A program made the translations under genes and the position numbers. From a bacterium (GTDB lineage: Bacteria; Babelota; Babeliae; Babelales; Babelaceae), in assembly GCA_023428375.1 (NCBI GenBank), contig JAEYYR010000002.1:442302-506301 (forward strand): 64,000 nucleotides of DNA, given 5' to 3'. Within the stretch, counting starts at the first letter, position 1. Every line of letters starts with the position of its first letter. The notes under the pieces are model-generated. The model was not told the DNA's origin. It saw only the letters and a program-made list of their open reading frames with translations, and did no database searches. Of this stretch, positions 41,704 through 50,512 are shown piece after piece.

Positions 41704-42600
41704 ATGTTAGTCAGTATGACAGGTTTTAGTACCATTACCCTTCACCGCGGAAACGCAAAATATCCGTTCAGTCTTACTTTGACATTACGGTCTCTTAATT
41801 CTCGTTATTTAGAAGCTTCGTGCAAATTACCCTTTGCTTTACAGCAATTAGAAAACGAGTGCGTCAAACGTATTAAGGAAAACCTTATCCGTGGTACCGT
41901 TACTTTATCGGTCTATGTTACCAACCCATCCGCATTAAAAAGCTCTGTAAATCCGTCATTGCCGGTCATTGAAGGCTATGTGAATGCGATCAAAGCTATT
42001 CAAGATAAATTTACATTACCGGGCACCGTTACCATTAATGACGTTATTGGATTACCCAATACGTTTGAAATGTCTGAACAACCATTGGATGAAGAAACCT
42101 CAGCAGAATTTTTAAAAGCATTAGACAGCTTAATCCAATCCATGCTAGAAAATCGTATGCAAGAAGGCGCACAATTAGAAAAAGATATTGTACGTCGTCT
42201 TACGTTATTACATGAAATAATTAATTCGATCGAATCACTGTCTGGCGAAGTAGCAAAACATCGCAAAGAAGAACTTTTAAAAACACTCAAATCATTGGGT
42301 GAATTTGATATCAATGCAACCACTGATCAACAGTTACAGATTATCCAACATCAGATTGATCGCTTAGATATTACCGAAGAAATTGTGCGCTTTAAGACCC
42401 ATCTTACCAACGCACAAAAAACAATCGCTGATACAACAACGATTGAAAAAGGCAAAAGAATGGATTTCATTTTGCAAGAAATGTTTCGTGAAGTGAATAC
42501 TATTGCAGCTAAGTGCGGAGACGCGCGCATTAGTACCAATACTATTTCCATGAAAGTTGAGCTCGAAAAAATAAGAGAACAATTGCAAAATATTGTATAA
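41704..42600 (+). CDS. yicC: YicC-family endoribonuclease
   Basis: The 298-aa protein starts MLVSMTGFSTITLHRGN, with SLNSRYLEASCKLP, and ends with KGKRMDFILQEMFREVNTIAAKC and KVELEKIREQLQN, all diagnostic for YicC/YloC. Members are linked to RNA turnover. It lies between yebC and dnaE. Confidence 0.92.
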   Translation: MLVSMTGFSTITLHRGNAKYPFSLTLTLRSLNSRYLEASCKLPFALQQLENECVKRIKENLIRGTVTLSVYVTNPSALKSSVNPSLPVIEGYVNAIKAIQDKFTLPGTVTINDVIGLPNTFEMSEQPLDEETSAEFLKALDSLIQSMLENRMQEGAQLEKDIVRRLTLLHEIINSIESLSGEVAKHRKEELLKTLKSLGEFDINATTDQQLQIIQHQIDRLDITEEIVRFKTHLTNAQKTIADTTTIEKGKRMDFILQEMFREVNTIAAKCGDARISTNTISMKVELEKIREQLQNIV

Positions 42601-42636
42601 TAACTGAATTCTTGGCCCTTTTCCCGTTATTGATAT

Positions 42637-45600
42637 ATGTCAAAGCATTTTACACATCTTCATTTGCATACCGATTTTTCACTTCTTGATGGCGCCATAA
42701 CGCTTGATAAGTTGGTTCAGTTTGGTAAAGAACAACAACTCAAAGCGCTTGCTATTACCGACCATGGCAACATATTTGGTGCAGTGAAATTTTTCCAACA
42801 ATGCAAAAAGGTGGGAATCAAACCCATCTTAGGTATGGAAGCATACTTAACCGAAGATATTCGTATCAAAAATGCGGACAACAAGTACTACCATTTGATT
42901 ATGTTAGTCCAAAACAAAACGGGCTATAAAAATCTCTGTAAATTATTATCATACGCATATACCGATGGCTTCTATTTCAAGCCACGTATCGACTATGAGT
43001 TGTTACAGGCACATTCAGAAGGTCTCATTGTAACCACCGCTTGCCTTGGTGGACATATTCCTTCATTATTGATGAACAACCAAGATTCTGAAGCACATCG
43101 TCGTATTGATTGGTTTTTAAAAACCTTTGGGGAAGAGCGCTTTTATTTAGAAGTTCAACCCGATGATCAACCAGAACAAAAAATATTAAACGATCGTCTT
43201 TTTGGCATCAGCAAAGAACGTGGTCTCCAACTAGTAGCAGCCGGCGATTGTCACTATGTTCGTGCGGATGATCGTGAGGCTCATGAGGTAATGCTCTGCA
43301 TTCAAACTCATCACAAAGTTACCGATCCTGATCGATTCACCTTTGGCAATTGTCGTGTTCATATGCGTACGGCTGATGAGATGTTGGCATTATTTCCTCA
43401 GCATCCTGATGCCATTTGGAACAGCGGTAAAATCGCTGATATGTGCGACTTTCAGTTTGAAACGGGTAAGCTCTTTTTCCCTAAGTTTGAAATTCCCAAC
43501 GAACTTACCCAAGAAGAGTATTTTGCATCGATTTGCAACAAAGGACTTAATGATTTAGTTATTCAAGATCGCATCCCTCAAGAATTGGCACTTGCGTATG
43601 AAGATCGACTTAAACTAGAAGTTGAACTTATTACCAAAATGGGCTTTGTTGGTTACTTTTTGGTGGTCAGTGATTTCATTCAATGGGCAAAACGAAACAA
43701 TATTCCCGTCGGTCCTGGACGGGGTTCAGCTGCCGGTTCATTAGTTGCGTGGGCGCTGCAAATTACTGACATTGATCCTATCAAATATAATTTACTCTTT
43801 GAGCGATTCTTAAATCCTGAACGAATCACCATGCCTGATATCGATATCGACTTTTGTATCGAAGGACGCGATCGCGTGATTAATTACGTACGTGATCGAT
43901 ACGGTCATGATAAGGTGTGCCAAATTATAACCTTTGGGACGATGATGGCAAAGGGCGTGCTCAAAGACGTGGCGCGTGCCTTAGGGTTTCCCTTTGAAGA
44001 TTCAAACGCCTTGACCGATCTTATTCCGGAACAGCTTAAAATTACGCTCAAAGAAGCGATAGAACAAGAACCTAAACTTAAAGAACTTATTGATTCTAAC
44101 CCACAGATTGCAAAGCTCTTTGATCTTGCATTTCGCCTTGAGGGACTCACTCGTCACGCATCAAAACATGCTGCCGGAATTGTGATATCCCCTGAACCGA
44201 TCAGCGATGTATTACCGGTCTATGTACCGCCAAAAACAACTGATCTCGTTACACAGTATGCAATGACCGAACTCGAGTCGTTGGGTTACCTGAAGATGGA
44301 CTTTTTGGGGCTTAAAAACTTAACGCTCATTCAACGGGCAGTCGAATTGATTCATCAGAATCATGGCGTATTATTAAATATTGCTACAATTCCCCTTGAT
44401 GCTCCAAAAAGCTACGAATTATTATCCCGTGGTGACACCTCTGGTGTGTTCCAATTAGAATCTGACGGGTTAAAAGATGTACTTCGCCGCTTACAACCAG
44501 CAGTATTTGAAGATATCATCGCGGTGAACGCATTGTACCGACCAGGACCACTTGGTTCCGGGATGGTGGATGACTTTATAGAACGTAAGCATGGCCGTCA
44601 AAAAATTGAATATGTATTCCCCGAACTTGAACCAATACTTCAAGAAACCTACGGGGTTATTGTCTATCAAGAACAGGTTATGAAAATTGCATCGGCTATT
44701 GGCAGCTACTCACTCGGAGAAGCTGATATCTTGCGCCGTGCAATGGGTAAGAAAAAAGCTGAAGAAATGGCCGCTCAGAAAGCAATATTTACTTCACGTG
44801 CCGTTAAAAGTGGCTTTGATGAAAAGAAAGCTGCAGAACTGTTTGAATTGATGGCATATTTTGCTGGTTACGGTTTTAACAAATCACATTCTGCTGCATA
44901 CGCATTGATCGCCTATCAAACCGCGTATCTTAAGGCTCATTACCCTGCCGAATTTATGGCGTGCTTGATTTCGTTAGAATCTGGTGATGCTGAAAAAATG
45001 GCCTTTTACTTGCAAGAAGCAAAAGATATGGGAATATCTATCTTGCAACCAGATATCAATCAATCGGCAATACAATTTAGCGTAGAAAATGGTTCGTTGC
45101 GTTTTGGCTTAAAAGGGATCAAGAACGTTGGTGAAGCAGCGCTTGAAAACATTATGCTTGAACGAGCTAAAAAGCCGTTTGATGATATGCTCGATTTTTG
45201 TATGCGGGTAGATCTTCGTACGTGTAACAAACGAGTGATTGAAAGTTTGATCTATGCCGGAGCATTTGATTCATTATCGGGCAATCGTGCTCAAAAATTT
45301 GAAGAATTATCAAAAATAATTGACCGTGCTCTTGAAAAGAAAAAAGCATTAATCACTGGACAAATGGGACTCTTTGAACTTAGTGCGCCAAACCAGAACA
45401 ACATGACGTTTACTGAGCGTTATGTCTTTGCAGAACTTGCAGATTGGCCCACCCCTATTAAGCTTGAAAAAGAAAAAGAAGTTGTAGGACTCTATTTAAG
45501 TGCTCAACCACTTGATATGTACAAATCACATATGCAGTGGCTCTCATGCAAATCTCTTGCACAAAGCTGCAAACAATCCGGCTCAATTCTGAGCATCTGC

Positions 45601-46068
45601 ATCATGCAAAACCATCGTGTCATTAACACCAAAAAAGGTGATAAAATGTCGTTCATGATGGTGGAAGATCAATCAGGAAAAGCAGAAGTAATATTATTCC
45701 CGCGAGTGTATGCAAAATCACAAGCGTGGCTCAACAGTCATTCCGTATTCATGATTAAGGGTAACGTGGATGAACCACATGAAACGCAATGGAAAATAAA
45801 AGCAGATATTTGCATACCGATCGATTTAATTTTTTCTGAGCATGGACTTATTGCGTCGTTGCGGGCGCAACTTCCGCAGGAATTGGAAGAAAGACAATTA
45901 CATGAGATCAAGAAAAATTGTTTGATGGGTATCACACCACTAGAATTTGAGTGGCACGAGCAGAACAAGAAATTGAAGCTTCAAGCAAAAGAAAAAATTC
46001 TGGTAACAAAAGAATTGATCGAATCACTTGAAGCCCACGGTGCTCAGATAAAGATCGCGATTAATTAA
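42637..46068 (+). CDS. dnaE: DNA polymerase III alpha subunit
   Basis: The 1143-aa replicative polymerase has an N-terminal PHP domain (FTHLHLHTDFSLLDGA), the palm with GPGRGSAAGSLVAWAL and PDIDIDFCIEGRD carrying catalytic Asp residues, the fingers with YRPGPLGSGMVDDFIERK and GYGFNKSHSAAYALIAYQ, and a C-terminal OB fold (MSFMMVEDQSGKAEVILF). Typical DnaE length. Its last 4 bases overlap the convergent gene. Confidence 0.96.
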   Translation: MSKHFTHLHLHTDFSLLDGAITLDKLVQFGKEQQLKALAITDHGNIFGAVKFFQQCKKVGIKPILGMEAYLTEDIRIKNADNKYYHLIMLVQNKTGYKNLCKLLSYAYTDGFYFKPRIDYELLQAHSEGLIVTTACLGGHIPSLLMNNQDSEAHRRIDWFLKTFGEERFYLEVQPDDQPEQKILNDRLFGISKERGLQLVAAGDCHYVRADDREAHEVMLCIQTHHKVTDPDRFTFGNCRVHMRTADEMLALFPQHPDAIWNSGKIADMCDFQFETGKLFFPKFEIPNELTQEEYFASICNKGLNDLVIQDRIPQELALAYEDRLKLEVELITKMGFVGYFLVVSDFIQWAKRNNIPVGPGRGSAAGSLVAWALQITDIDPIKYNLLFERFLNPERITMPDIDIDFCIEGRDRVINYVRDRYGHDKVCQIITFGTMMAKGVLKDVARALGFPFEDSNALTDLIPEQLKITLKEAIEQEPKLKELIDSNPQIAKLFDLAFRLEGLTRHASKHAAGIVISPEPISDVLPVYVPPKTTDLVTQYAMTELESLGYLKMDFLGLKNLTLIQRAVELIHQNHGVLLNIATIPLDAPKSYELLSRGDTSGVFQLESDGLKDVLRRLQPAVFEDIIAVNALYRPGPLGSGMVDDFIERKHGRQKIEYVFPELEPILQETYGVIVYQEQVMKIASAIGSYSLGEADILRRAMGKKKAEEMAAQKAIFTSRAVKSGFDEKKAAELFELMAYFAGYGFNKSHSAAYALIAYQTAYLKAHYPAEFMACLISLESGDAEKMAFYLQEAKDMGISILQPDINQSAIQFSVENGSLRFGLKGIKNVGEAALENIMLERAKKPFDDMLDFCMRVDLRTCNKRVIESLIYAGAFDSLSGNRAQKFEELSKIIDRALEKKKALITGQMGLFELSAPNQNNMTFTERYVFAELADWPTPIKLEKEKEVVGLYLSAQPLDMYKSHMQWLSCKSLAQSCKQSGSILSICIMQNHRVINTKKGDKMSFMMVEDQSGKAEVILFPRVYAKSQAWLNSHSVFMIKGNVDEPHETQWKIKADICIPIDLIFSEHGLIASLRAQLPQELEERQLHEIKKNCLMGITPLEFEWHEQNKKLKLQAKEKILVTKELIESLEAHGAQIKIAIN

Positions 46069-46553
46069 TCGTGCTTTTTAAAACTTTCAATATTTCTAAA
46101 TGGTTGTTGACCAGAACCGAGATACGCACTGTTCAATCCAGCATGTTTAATATCAATTGTTAACGGTGAGAATTTACTCGTATTATTCCACTGAATAAAT
46201 GCATTGATTTTGGTTGGTGTTTTATTAAAACAGAACTCGTGATGTAGTGCATTTTCAAGTTGATGATTAATGATATGTCCAATTATTAATGGTTCAGATT
46301 TACAAATCCCTTTTCCAAAATTGTCGCACGTATGCAGCATTAATTGACAATCATATTCTTGCTGCGGAGCTAAAACCGCAGATAAAGAAAAATCGATTTC
46401 TCGCATTTCATATTTTCGGGAAACATGTTCTTTTGGCTTTGCAAGAAAAATTATAGAATCGGTACTATTTTTAAAAATACACGGGATAAATCTTTCTTGT
46501 ATATCAGAACAAATTATAGAATGTCCACCGATCAGAAGTAACAAATACAGCAT
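46065..46553 (-). CDS. Secreted hypothetical protein (162 aa)
   Basis: I use ATG 46553, giving MLYLLLLIGGHSIICSD as signal peptide, because TTGGAG lies 5 bases upstream; the longer frame to 46637 adds an unlikely tail. The mature part has Cys pairs and beta-like segments (DFSLSAVLAPQQEYDCQLMLH). It lies downstream of two other small secreted genes on the same strand. No family recognised. Confidence 0.55.
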   Translation of the reverse strand: MLYLLLLIGGHSIICSDIQERFIPCIFKNSTDSIIFLAKPKEHVSRKYEMREIDFSLSAVLAPQQEYDCQLMLHTCDNFGKGICKSEPLIIGHIINHQLENALHHEFCFNKTPTKINAFIQWNNTSKFSPLTIDIKHAGLNSAYLGSGQQPFRNIESFKKHD

Positions 46554-46643
46554 ATAACTCCAATAGTTATTAAATAAGCCGCAATATAGTATACGAAAAT
46601 TTTTTGGCGAGTATATGAATATGTGCGATAAATGCATTAATTG

Positions 46644-47138
46644 TTAAAGTTTTGACGATATTTTAGTAAAACTTATATCTCTATATGCATGCACACCAGG
46701 AAGATGTGATTGAATGAAAATATCACAATTTCTATTAGTATGTTGTTCATAGAAAGTATATACAAGATTTTTTGGTTGCTTTGGATGTGTTTTAAAATAT
46801 ATAACCCATTCATCCATACTACCTTTATGCATAAACGGTGGGTTTAAATTCATACCCTGCACAAGAAGTGCTGCCTTATAAACGTTCTTCCCATCCAAAG
46901 ATGTATGCTTTTTTTTAAATTGAATAATTACATTCTTTTGTGAATCATCTTCATTATCTTGCTCTGGGCCATCTCCATATGGGGATAATATAAATGGATT
47001 TTTGAGACATTCTTTTTCATAACCAGCAATTGTATACGACGTTAAGTTTCGGAATGTTACGGGTAAAGCTATATGCTTCAATTCTGCTGTAATAATGTAG
47101 AATGGTAGTAAAAATGCTACATTAAAATATTTTTTCAT
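46644..47138 (-). CDS. Secreted hypothetical protein (164 aa)
   Basis: Signal peptide MKKYFNVAFLLPFYIITAEL. The mature part opens with IALPVTFRNLTSYTIAGYE and a KAALLVQGMNLNPPF segment, suggesting a beta-rich fold. The neighbours on the same strand have comparable size and design, so this is a set of exported proteins. Function unknown. Confidence 0.6.
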   Translation of the reverse strand: MKKYFNVAFLLPFYIITAELKHIALPVTFRNLTSYTIAGYEKECLKNPFILSPYGDGPEQDNEDDSQKNVIIQFKKKHTSLDGKNVYKAALLVQGMNLNPPFMHKGSMDEWVIYFKTHPKQPKNLVYTFYEQHTNRNCDIFIQSHLPGVHAYRDISFTKISSKL

Positions 47139-47198
47139 ATCAAAACTCCAGTACTTTTATATGAAAAAATACTGAAGTTTTTTTGATAAAGAAAGTAT

Positions 47199-47720
47199 TT
47201 ATTGTGCTTTTACTATTTTAACATACTTATATTTTTTACGTTTTAACTGCGCATGTTCTGGATAATTTAATGCGCTAAATGTTTTTAAATTGGTTGAAGA
47301 TATATTAAAACAAGTTCCCCAACCCAATGTACTCATTTTCCAAAGCAAGCTTGTATTAACATTTAAATCTAAATGCTTAGAAGAATTAAGCTCTTCCATC
47401 TGATTTTTGGTCAAATGAAATACGATTTTTTCAATACAAAATGGACGAACAGTTAAAGACTCTCGATCCTGAAAATTATAATAACCTAACACCAGTGAGG
47501 TTTTATAAAAATCATTATCCCAGGTAAAAGGAAGAATAATTTCTAATGTATCAGCATAATTGTTTTCAGCAGGATTTAATGTGTGAACAATACCATTATT
47601 TGTTTGTACCATTAAAGTAAACTGATCAGAGTAATTACTAATTGTTGTTCTAACTTTTTTTTGTAAATCAATCGCACAAAGTGAGGTAGTTGCGATTATG
47701 AGCCAAAGAATTTTTTTTAT
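47199..47720 (-). CDS. Secreted hypothetical protein with an apparently mutated (ATA) start
   Basis: The first ATG (47612) gives a 137-aa protein without signal peptide. The frame is open upstream and reads KKILWLIIATTSLCAIDLQKK, a perfect signal peptide, directly after an ATA codon at 47718-47720, with an in-frame stop a few codons earlier. No ATG, GTG or TTG precedes the signal peptide. Either ATA (formerly ATG) is used, or the gene is silenced at its start. The body has beta-like segments (EIILPFTWDNDF) similar in style to its neighbours. Confidence 0.5.
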   Translation of the reverse strand: MKKILWLIIATTSLCAIDLQKKVRTTISNYSDQFTLMVQTNNGIVHTLNPAENNYADTLEIILPFTWDNDFYKTSLVLGYYNFQDRESLTVRPFCIEKIVFHLTKNQMEELNSSKHLDLNVNTSLLWKMSTLGWGTCFNISSTNLKTFSALNYPEHAQLKRKKYKYVKIVKAQ

Positions 47721-47752
47721 ATTTTTACACTTTTATAAATTAGTAATTAAAA

Positions 47753-47783
47753 CAATAAGGCGCCATTTAGTGGCGCCTTATTA
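47753..47783 (-). terminator. Terminator of the secreted pair at 47804-48803
   Basis: AATAAGGCGCCA (47754-47765) pairs with TGGCGCCTTATT (47771-47782). On the minus strand it runs into TTGTTTTAATT. Confidence 0.75.
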
Positions 47784-47803
47784 CTATATATTTTCAAATA
47801 TAC

Positions 47804-48301
47804 TTATTCAACAAGCGAAGTATCGCCAGTGATATCAGTTGCATCAAAGCCATTCAATAATGAATTACCTTTTAAGCTGAATCCTGCATCACCAAAGTAA
47901 CCTTTGCTGTAATTCACCATAATCGCTGGTGATTGTGTTGCTCGTATAGGCTTAGCCATATCACGATCAAATGATACTTTATAAGTTTTAGTATCTATTG
48001 GGGTTTGATTATTTAATGCATCAGAATATGAATCATATGCAGTTAATGTTAAAACCGCAGTAAATTTATCGTCTTCAGCGCCTGTTGGAAGTTGGACTGA
48101 ACCAGAACGACTTAACGGACGCAATGTTTCAATTTTCTTTGCATCGTCACTATCATAACCAATTTTAATAGCATATGATTTAGCTGCGTTAATAAATGCT
48201 ATTTCTGGTGTATCTGAACCGTAACTATATGCTTCATAATTATCAAATGCTTGTACCGCTAATGGTAACATGATAAAACTGAGTAATAATGTTTTCTTCA
48301 T
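47804..48301 (-). CDS. Secreted hypothetical protein, paralogue of the next upstream gene
   Basis: 165 aa with signal peptide MKKTLLLSFIMLPLAVQA. AFINAAKSYAIKIGYDSDD and LTLTAYDSYSDALNNQTP line up with FANKAKSYDISVMSGDGK and IALQAYDADSGALSHDEP of the gene at 48333-48803. It is a beta-rich secreted domain of unknown role. The genes are 31 bases apart, an operon closed by the hairpin at 47753. Confidence 0.6.
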   Translation of the reverse strand: MKKTLLLSFIMLPLAVQAFDNYEAYSYGSDTPEIAFINAAKSYAIKIGYDSDDAKKIETLRPLSRSGSVQLPTGAEDDKFTAVLTLTAYDSYSDALNNQTPIDTKTYKVSFDRDMAKPIRATQSPAIMVNYSKGYFGDAGFSLKGNSLLNGFDATDITGDTSLVE

Positions 48302-48332
48302 ACTATTTTCCTTTTTATTTGATTTAATTTTT

Positions 48333-48803
48333 TTATGAACCTAATTCAACCATTGATTCAGGTTTTGCAACTTTTTTTGTTTTAAGATGCAATTTCGGAT
48401 CAGCATCAAAGCTATAACCAAAAAGACCATAATCTAACTGAATGGTTGGTGTTTCTTGAATATCTTTAATTATCTCAATGCTATAATATTTTGGCTCATC
48501 ATGAGATAGAGCGCCTGAATCAGCATCATATGCTTGTAAAGCAATAATACCTTTCAACTTTTCTCCGCCCTTGATTTCTTCAAATTTAACTCTGAGCGGT
48601 TTTGATTTATAAACATAACGTTTCGTTCTTGGATTTTGTACTGATGCATCCATACGAGCTGTTGCGTATTTACCATCACCTGACATTACAGAAATATCAT
48701 ACGATTTTGCTTTGTTGGCAAAATTAATAGATTTAGATTTAGTTGCTGCAGCACCATACGCTGCTAAGAGCAGAGGGATTACAAATAAAACATGCTTCTT
48801 CAT
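48333..48803 (-). CDS. Secreted hypothetical protein, paralogue of 47804-48301
   Basis: 156 aa with signal peptide MKKHVLFVIPLLLAAYGAAA. It shares the AKSYDI, LQAYDADSGAL and final PTIQLDYGLFGYSF pattern with its neighbour. AGGAG precedes the ATG. Function unknown. Confidence 0.6.
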   Translation of the reverse strand: MKKHVLFVIPLLLAAYGAAATKSKSINFANKAKSYDISVMSGDGKYATARMDASVQNPRTKRYVYKSKPLRVKFEEIKGGEKLKGIIALQAYDADSGALSHDEPKYYSIEIIKDIQETPTIQLDYGLFGYSFDADPKLHLKTKKVAKPESMVELGS

Positions 48804-48892
48804 AATTAACTCCTATATTTCATTAATTTCCACCTATTAACTATACAAAAACCAGCACTCAAAAAACAACGAAAAAGCCTGTATACAAAGCA

Positions 48893-48918
48893 AAAAGGCA
48901 CGATTTCTCGTGCCTAAA
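48893..48918 (-). terminator. Intrinsic terminator of the PIN-PhoH gene
   Basis: AGGCACGA (48896-48903) pairs with TCGTGCCT (48908-48915), with a T run on the minus strand. Confidence 0.8.
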
Positions 48919-48940
48919 AATTAATAACGTTAAACAGGAT

Positions 48941-50332
48941 TTACAGTAATTCACCAGCAAGACGACTGAGCTCACTTCGCTCACTTGTTTCAAGGAAGAC
49001 ATTACCAAATAATGCTTGTCCCTTAAAGCGCTGTGAAGCAACTACTAATCCATTGCTTAAGAAATCTAAATATGGTGAATCGATTTGAAACGGATCACCA
49101 CATAATATAATTTTACTTCCTTCACCAACACGACTGATTAATGTTTTAACTTCATGTGGTGTTAAATTTTGTACTTCATCAATCAAAATATATTGATACG
49201 GAATAGAACGTCCACGCATATAGGCAATAGCTTCTAAACTAATTTTACCGCGTTTAATTAAATCTTCTAAACCAGGCATTCCCTTTTCACGCTGGATTTT
49301 TCGACGTTTGTAACGTGATTGCTTTTCATGTTCATACCCTTCTTCATCAGGATGATGAAAGGCTTGTTGAGAAGCGTTGGCAGCATGCACAATGAAATCC
49401 ATGTTATCATACACGGGCTGCATCCAGCTGTGCATCTTTTCTTGTATATCACCCGGCAAATAACCAATGTCAGGACCCAATGGAATCACGGGACGCGTTA
49501 CTAACATTTTTTCAAAATCTTCTTTAACTAATAAAAGCTCTAACCCTGCTACTAGCGCAAGAAATGTTTTACCGGTACCAGCAGGTCCGAGCAACGTAAT
49601 CATCTGAACTGATGGATCCAGCAGTAAATCAAGCGCCATTAATTGTTGCACGTTTTTTGGTATGACAGGCCAACGGAGCGTAGGTTGTTCAACGTTTATA
49701 AAATTACCGGGCCCTTTGTATCTAAATACACGATAGTTGTAGGGATTGTTCCTACTTTCTACCACTACAAATTCATTTAAAGTAAATGGATATTCTTTTT
49801 CCAGTTCGATCAAATCTTCTGGAATTTGTTTTTTTAATTGAATTGAGGGAACTTGTAGAGTGATCCACCCTTTATAAAACTGATTTTCAGAAATTGAGTC
49901 TTTCATATAATCAGTAGTTGCGATTCCTAAGACATCTGCCTTAATACGCATATTAATATCTTTAGACACGAACGTGACATCAGCTCCTTCTTGCTGAACT
50001 CCTTGCACGGTGGCTAATATCTGATTATCTGCATCATCGATAGAAAATGAAAGCGGAAGATCATACGATGATGGCATAAACACGACTTCAAGACGACTAC
50101 CATTATCTAATTCAACGCCATCGCGCAATGAACCTCGATCACGTAATAAATCCAATAGGCGAATCACTTCTCGACTATTACGACCCCTCTGGGTATTTTC
50201 GCTCTTAAAACGATCCAGTTCTTGCAAAGCGACGGCAGGAATACCCACCGTCGTGTTCTCAAAACTAAATAATGCTTGGGGATCGTGGACCAAAACATTG
50301 GTGTCGAGAATGTACATTGTATTCTTTTTCAT
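48941..50332 (-). CDS. PIN-domain plus PhoH-like ATPase (YlaK/PhoH2 family)
   Basis: The 463-aa protein joins an N-terminal PIN nuclease domain (YILDTNVLVHDPQAL, acidic residues D and ELDRFK, and later DDADNQILA) to a C-terminal PhoH ATPase (Walker A LLGPAGTGKTFLALV, RPVIPLGPDIGYLPGD, Walker B YILIDEVQNLTPHE). PhoH2-type proteins are RNA helicase-nucleases. Length and domain order are standard. Confidence 0.9.
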   Translation of the reverse strand: MKKNTMYILDTNVLVHDPQALFSFENTTVGIPAVALQELDRFKSENTQRGRNSREVIRLLDLLRDRGSLRDGVELDNGSRLEVVFMPSSYDLPLSFSIDDADNQILATVQGVQQEGADVTFVSKDINMRIKADVLGIATTDYMKDSISENQFYKGWITLQVPSIQLKKQIPEDLIELEKEYPFTLNEFVVVESRNNPYNYRVFRYKGPGNFINVEQPTLRWPVIPKNVQQLMALDLLLDPSVQMITLLGPAGTGKTFLALVAGLELLLVKEDFEKMLVTRPVIPLGPDIGYLPGDIQEKMHSWMQPVYDNMDFIVHAANASQQAFHHPDEEGYEHEKQSRYKRRKIQREKGMPGLEDLIKRGKISLEAIAYMRGRSIPYQYILIDEVQNLTPHEVKTLISRVGEGSKIILCGDPFQIDSPYLDFLSNGLVVASQRFKGQALFGNVFLETSERSELSRLAGELL

Positions 50333-50377
50333 GACAGACCCTTCAAAAATACGCCGTGGTACACGCTTGAGTACCGG

Positions 50378-50407
50378 TCGACACGCGACTTAGGCTCATC
50401 CTATACT
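50378..50407 (+). promoter_or_regulatory. Possible promoter upstream of thrS
   Basis: TCGACA (50378-50383), 18 bases and TATACT (50402-50407) lie about 105 bases before the thrS start, in the divergent region shared with the PIN-PhoH gene. Confidence 0.35.
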
Positions 50408-50512
50408 AATTAATAATGCATATGCAAATGAACATGCCGATTGACGTAAAATAGCAAAATATATAAAGTTGATCCATATCAAGTCATGCATATACCAGCA
50501 CTGTGAGAACGT

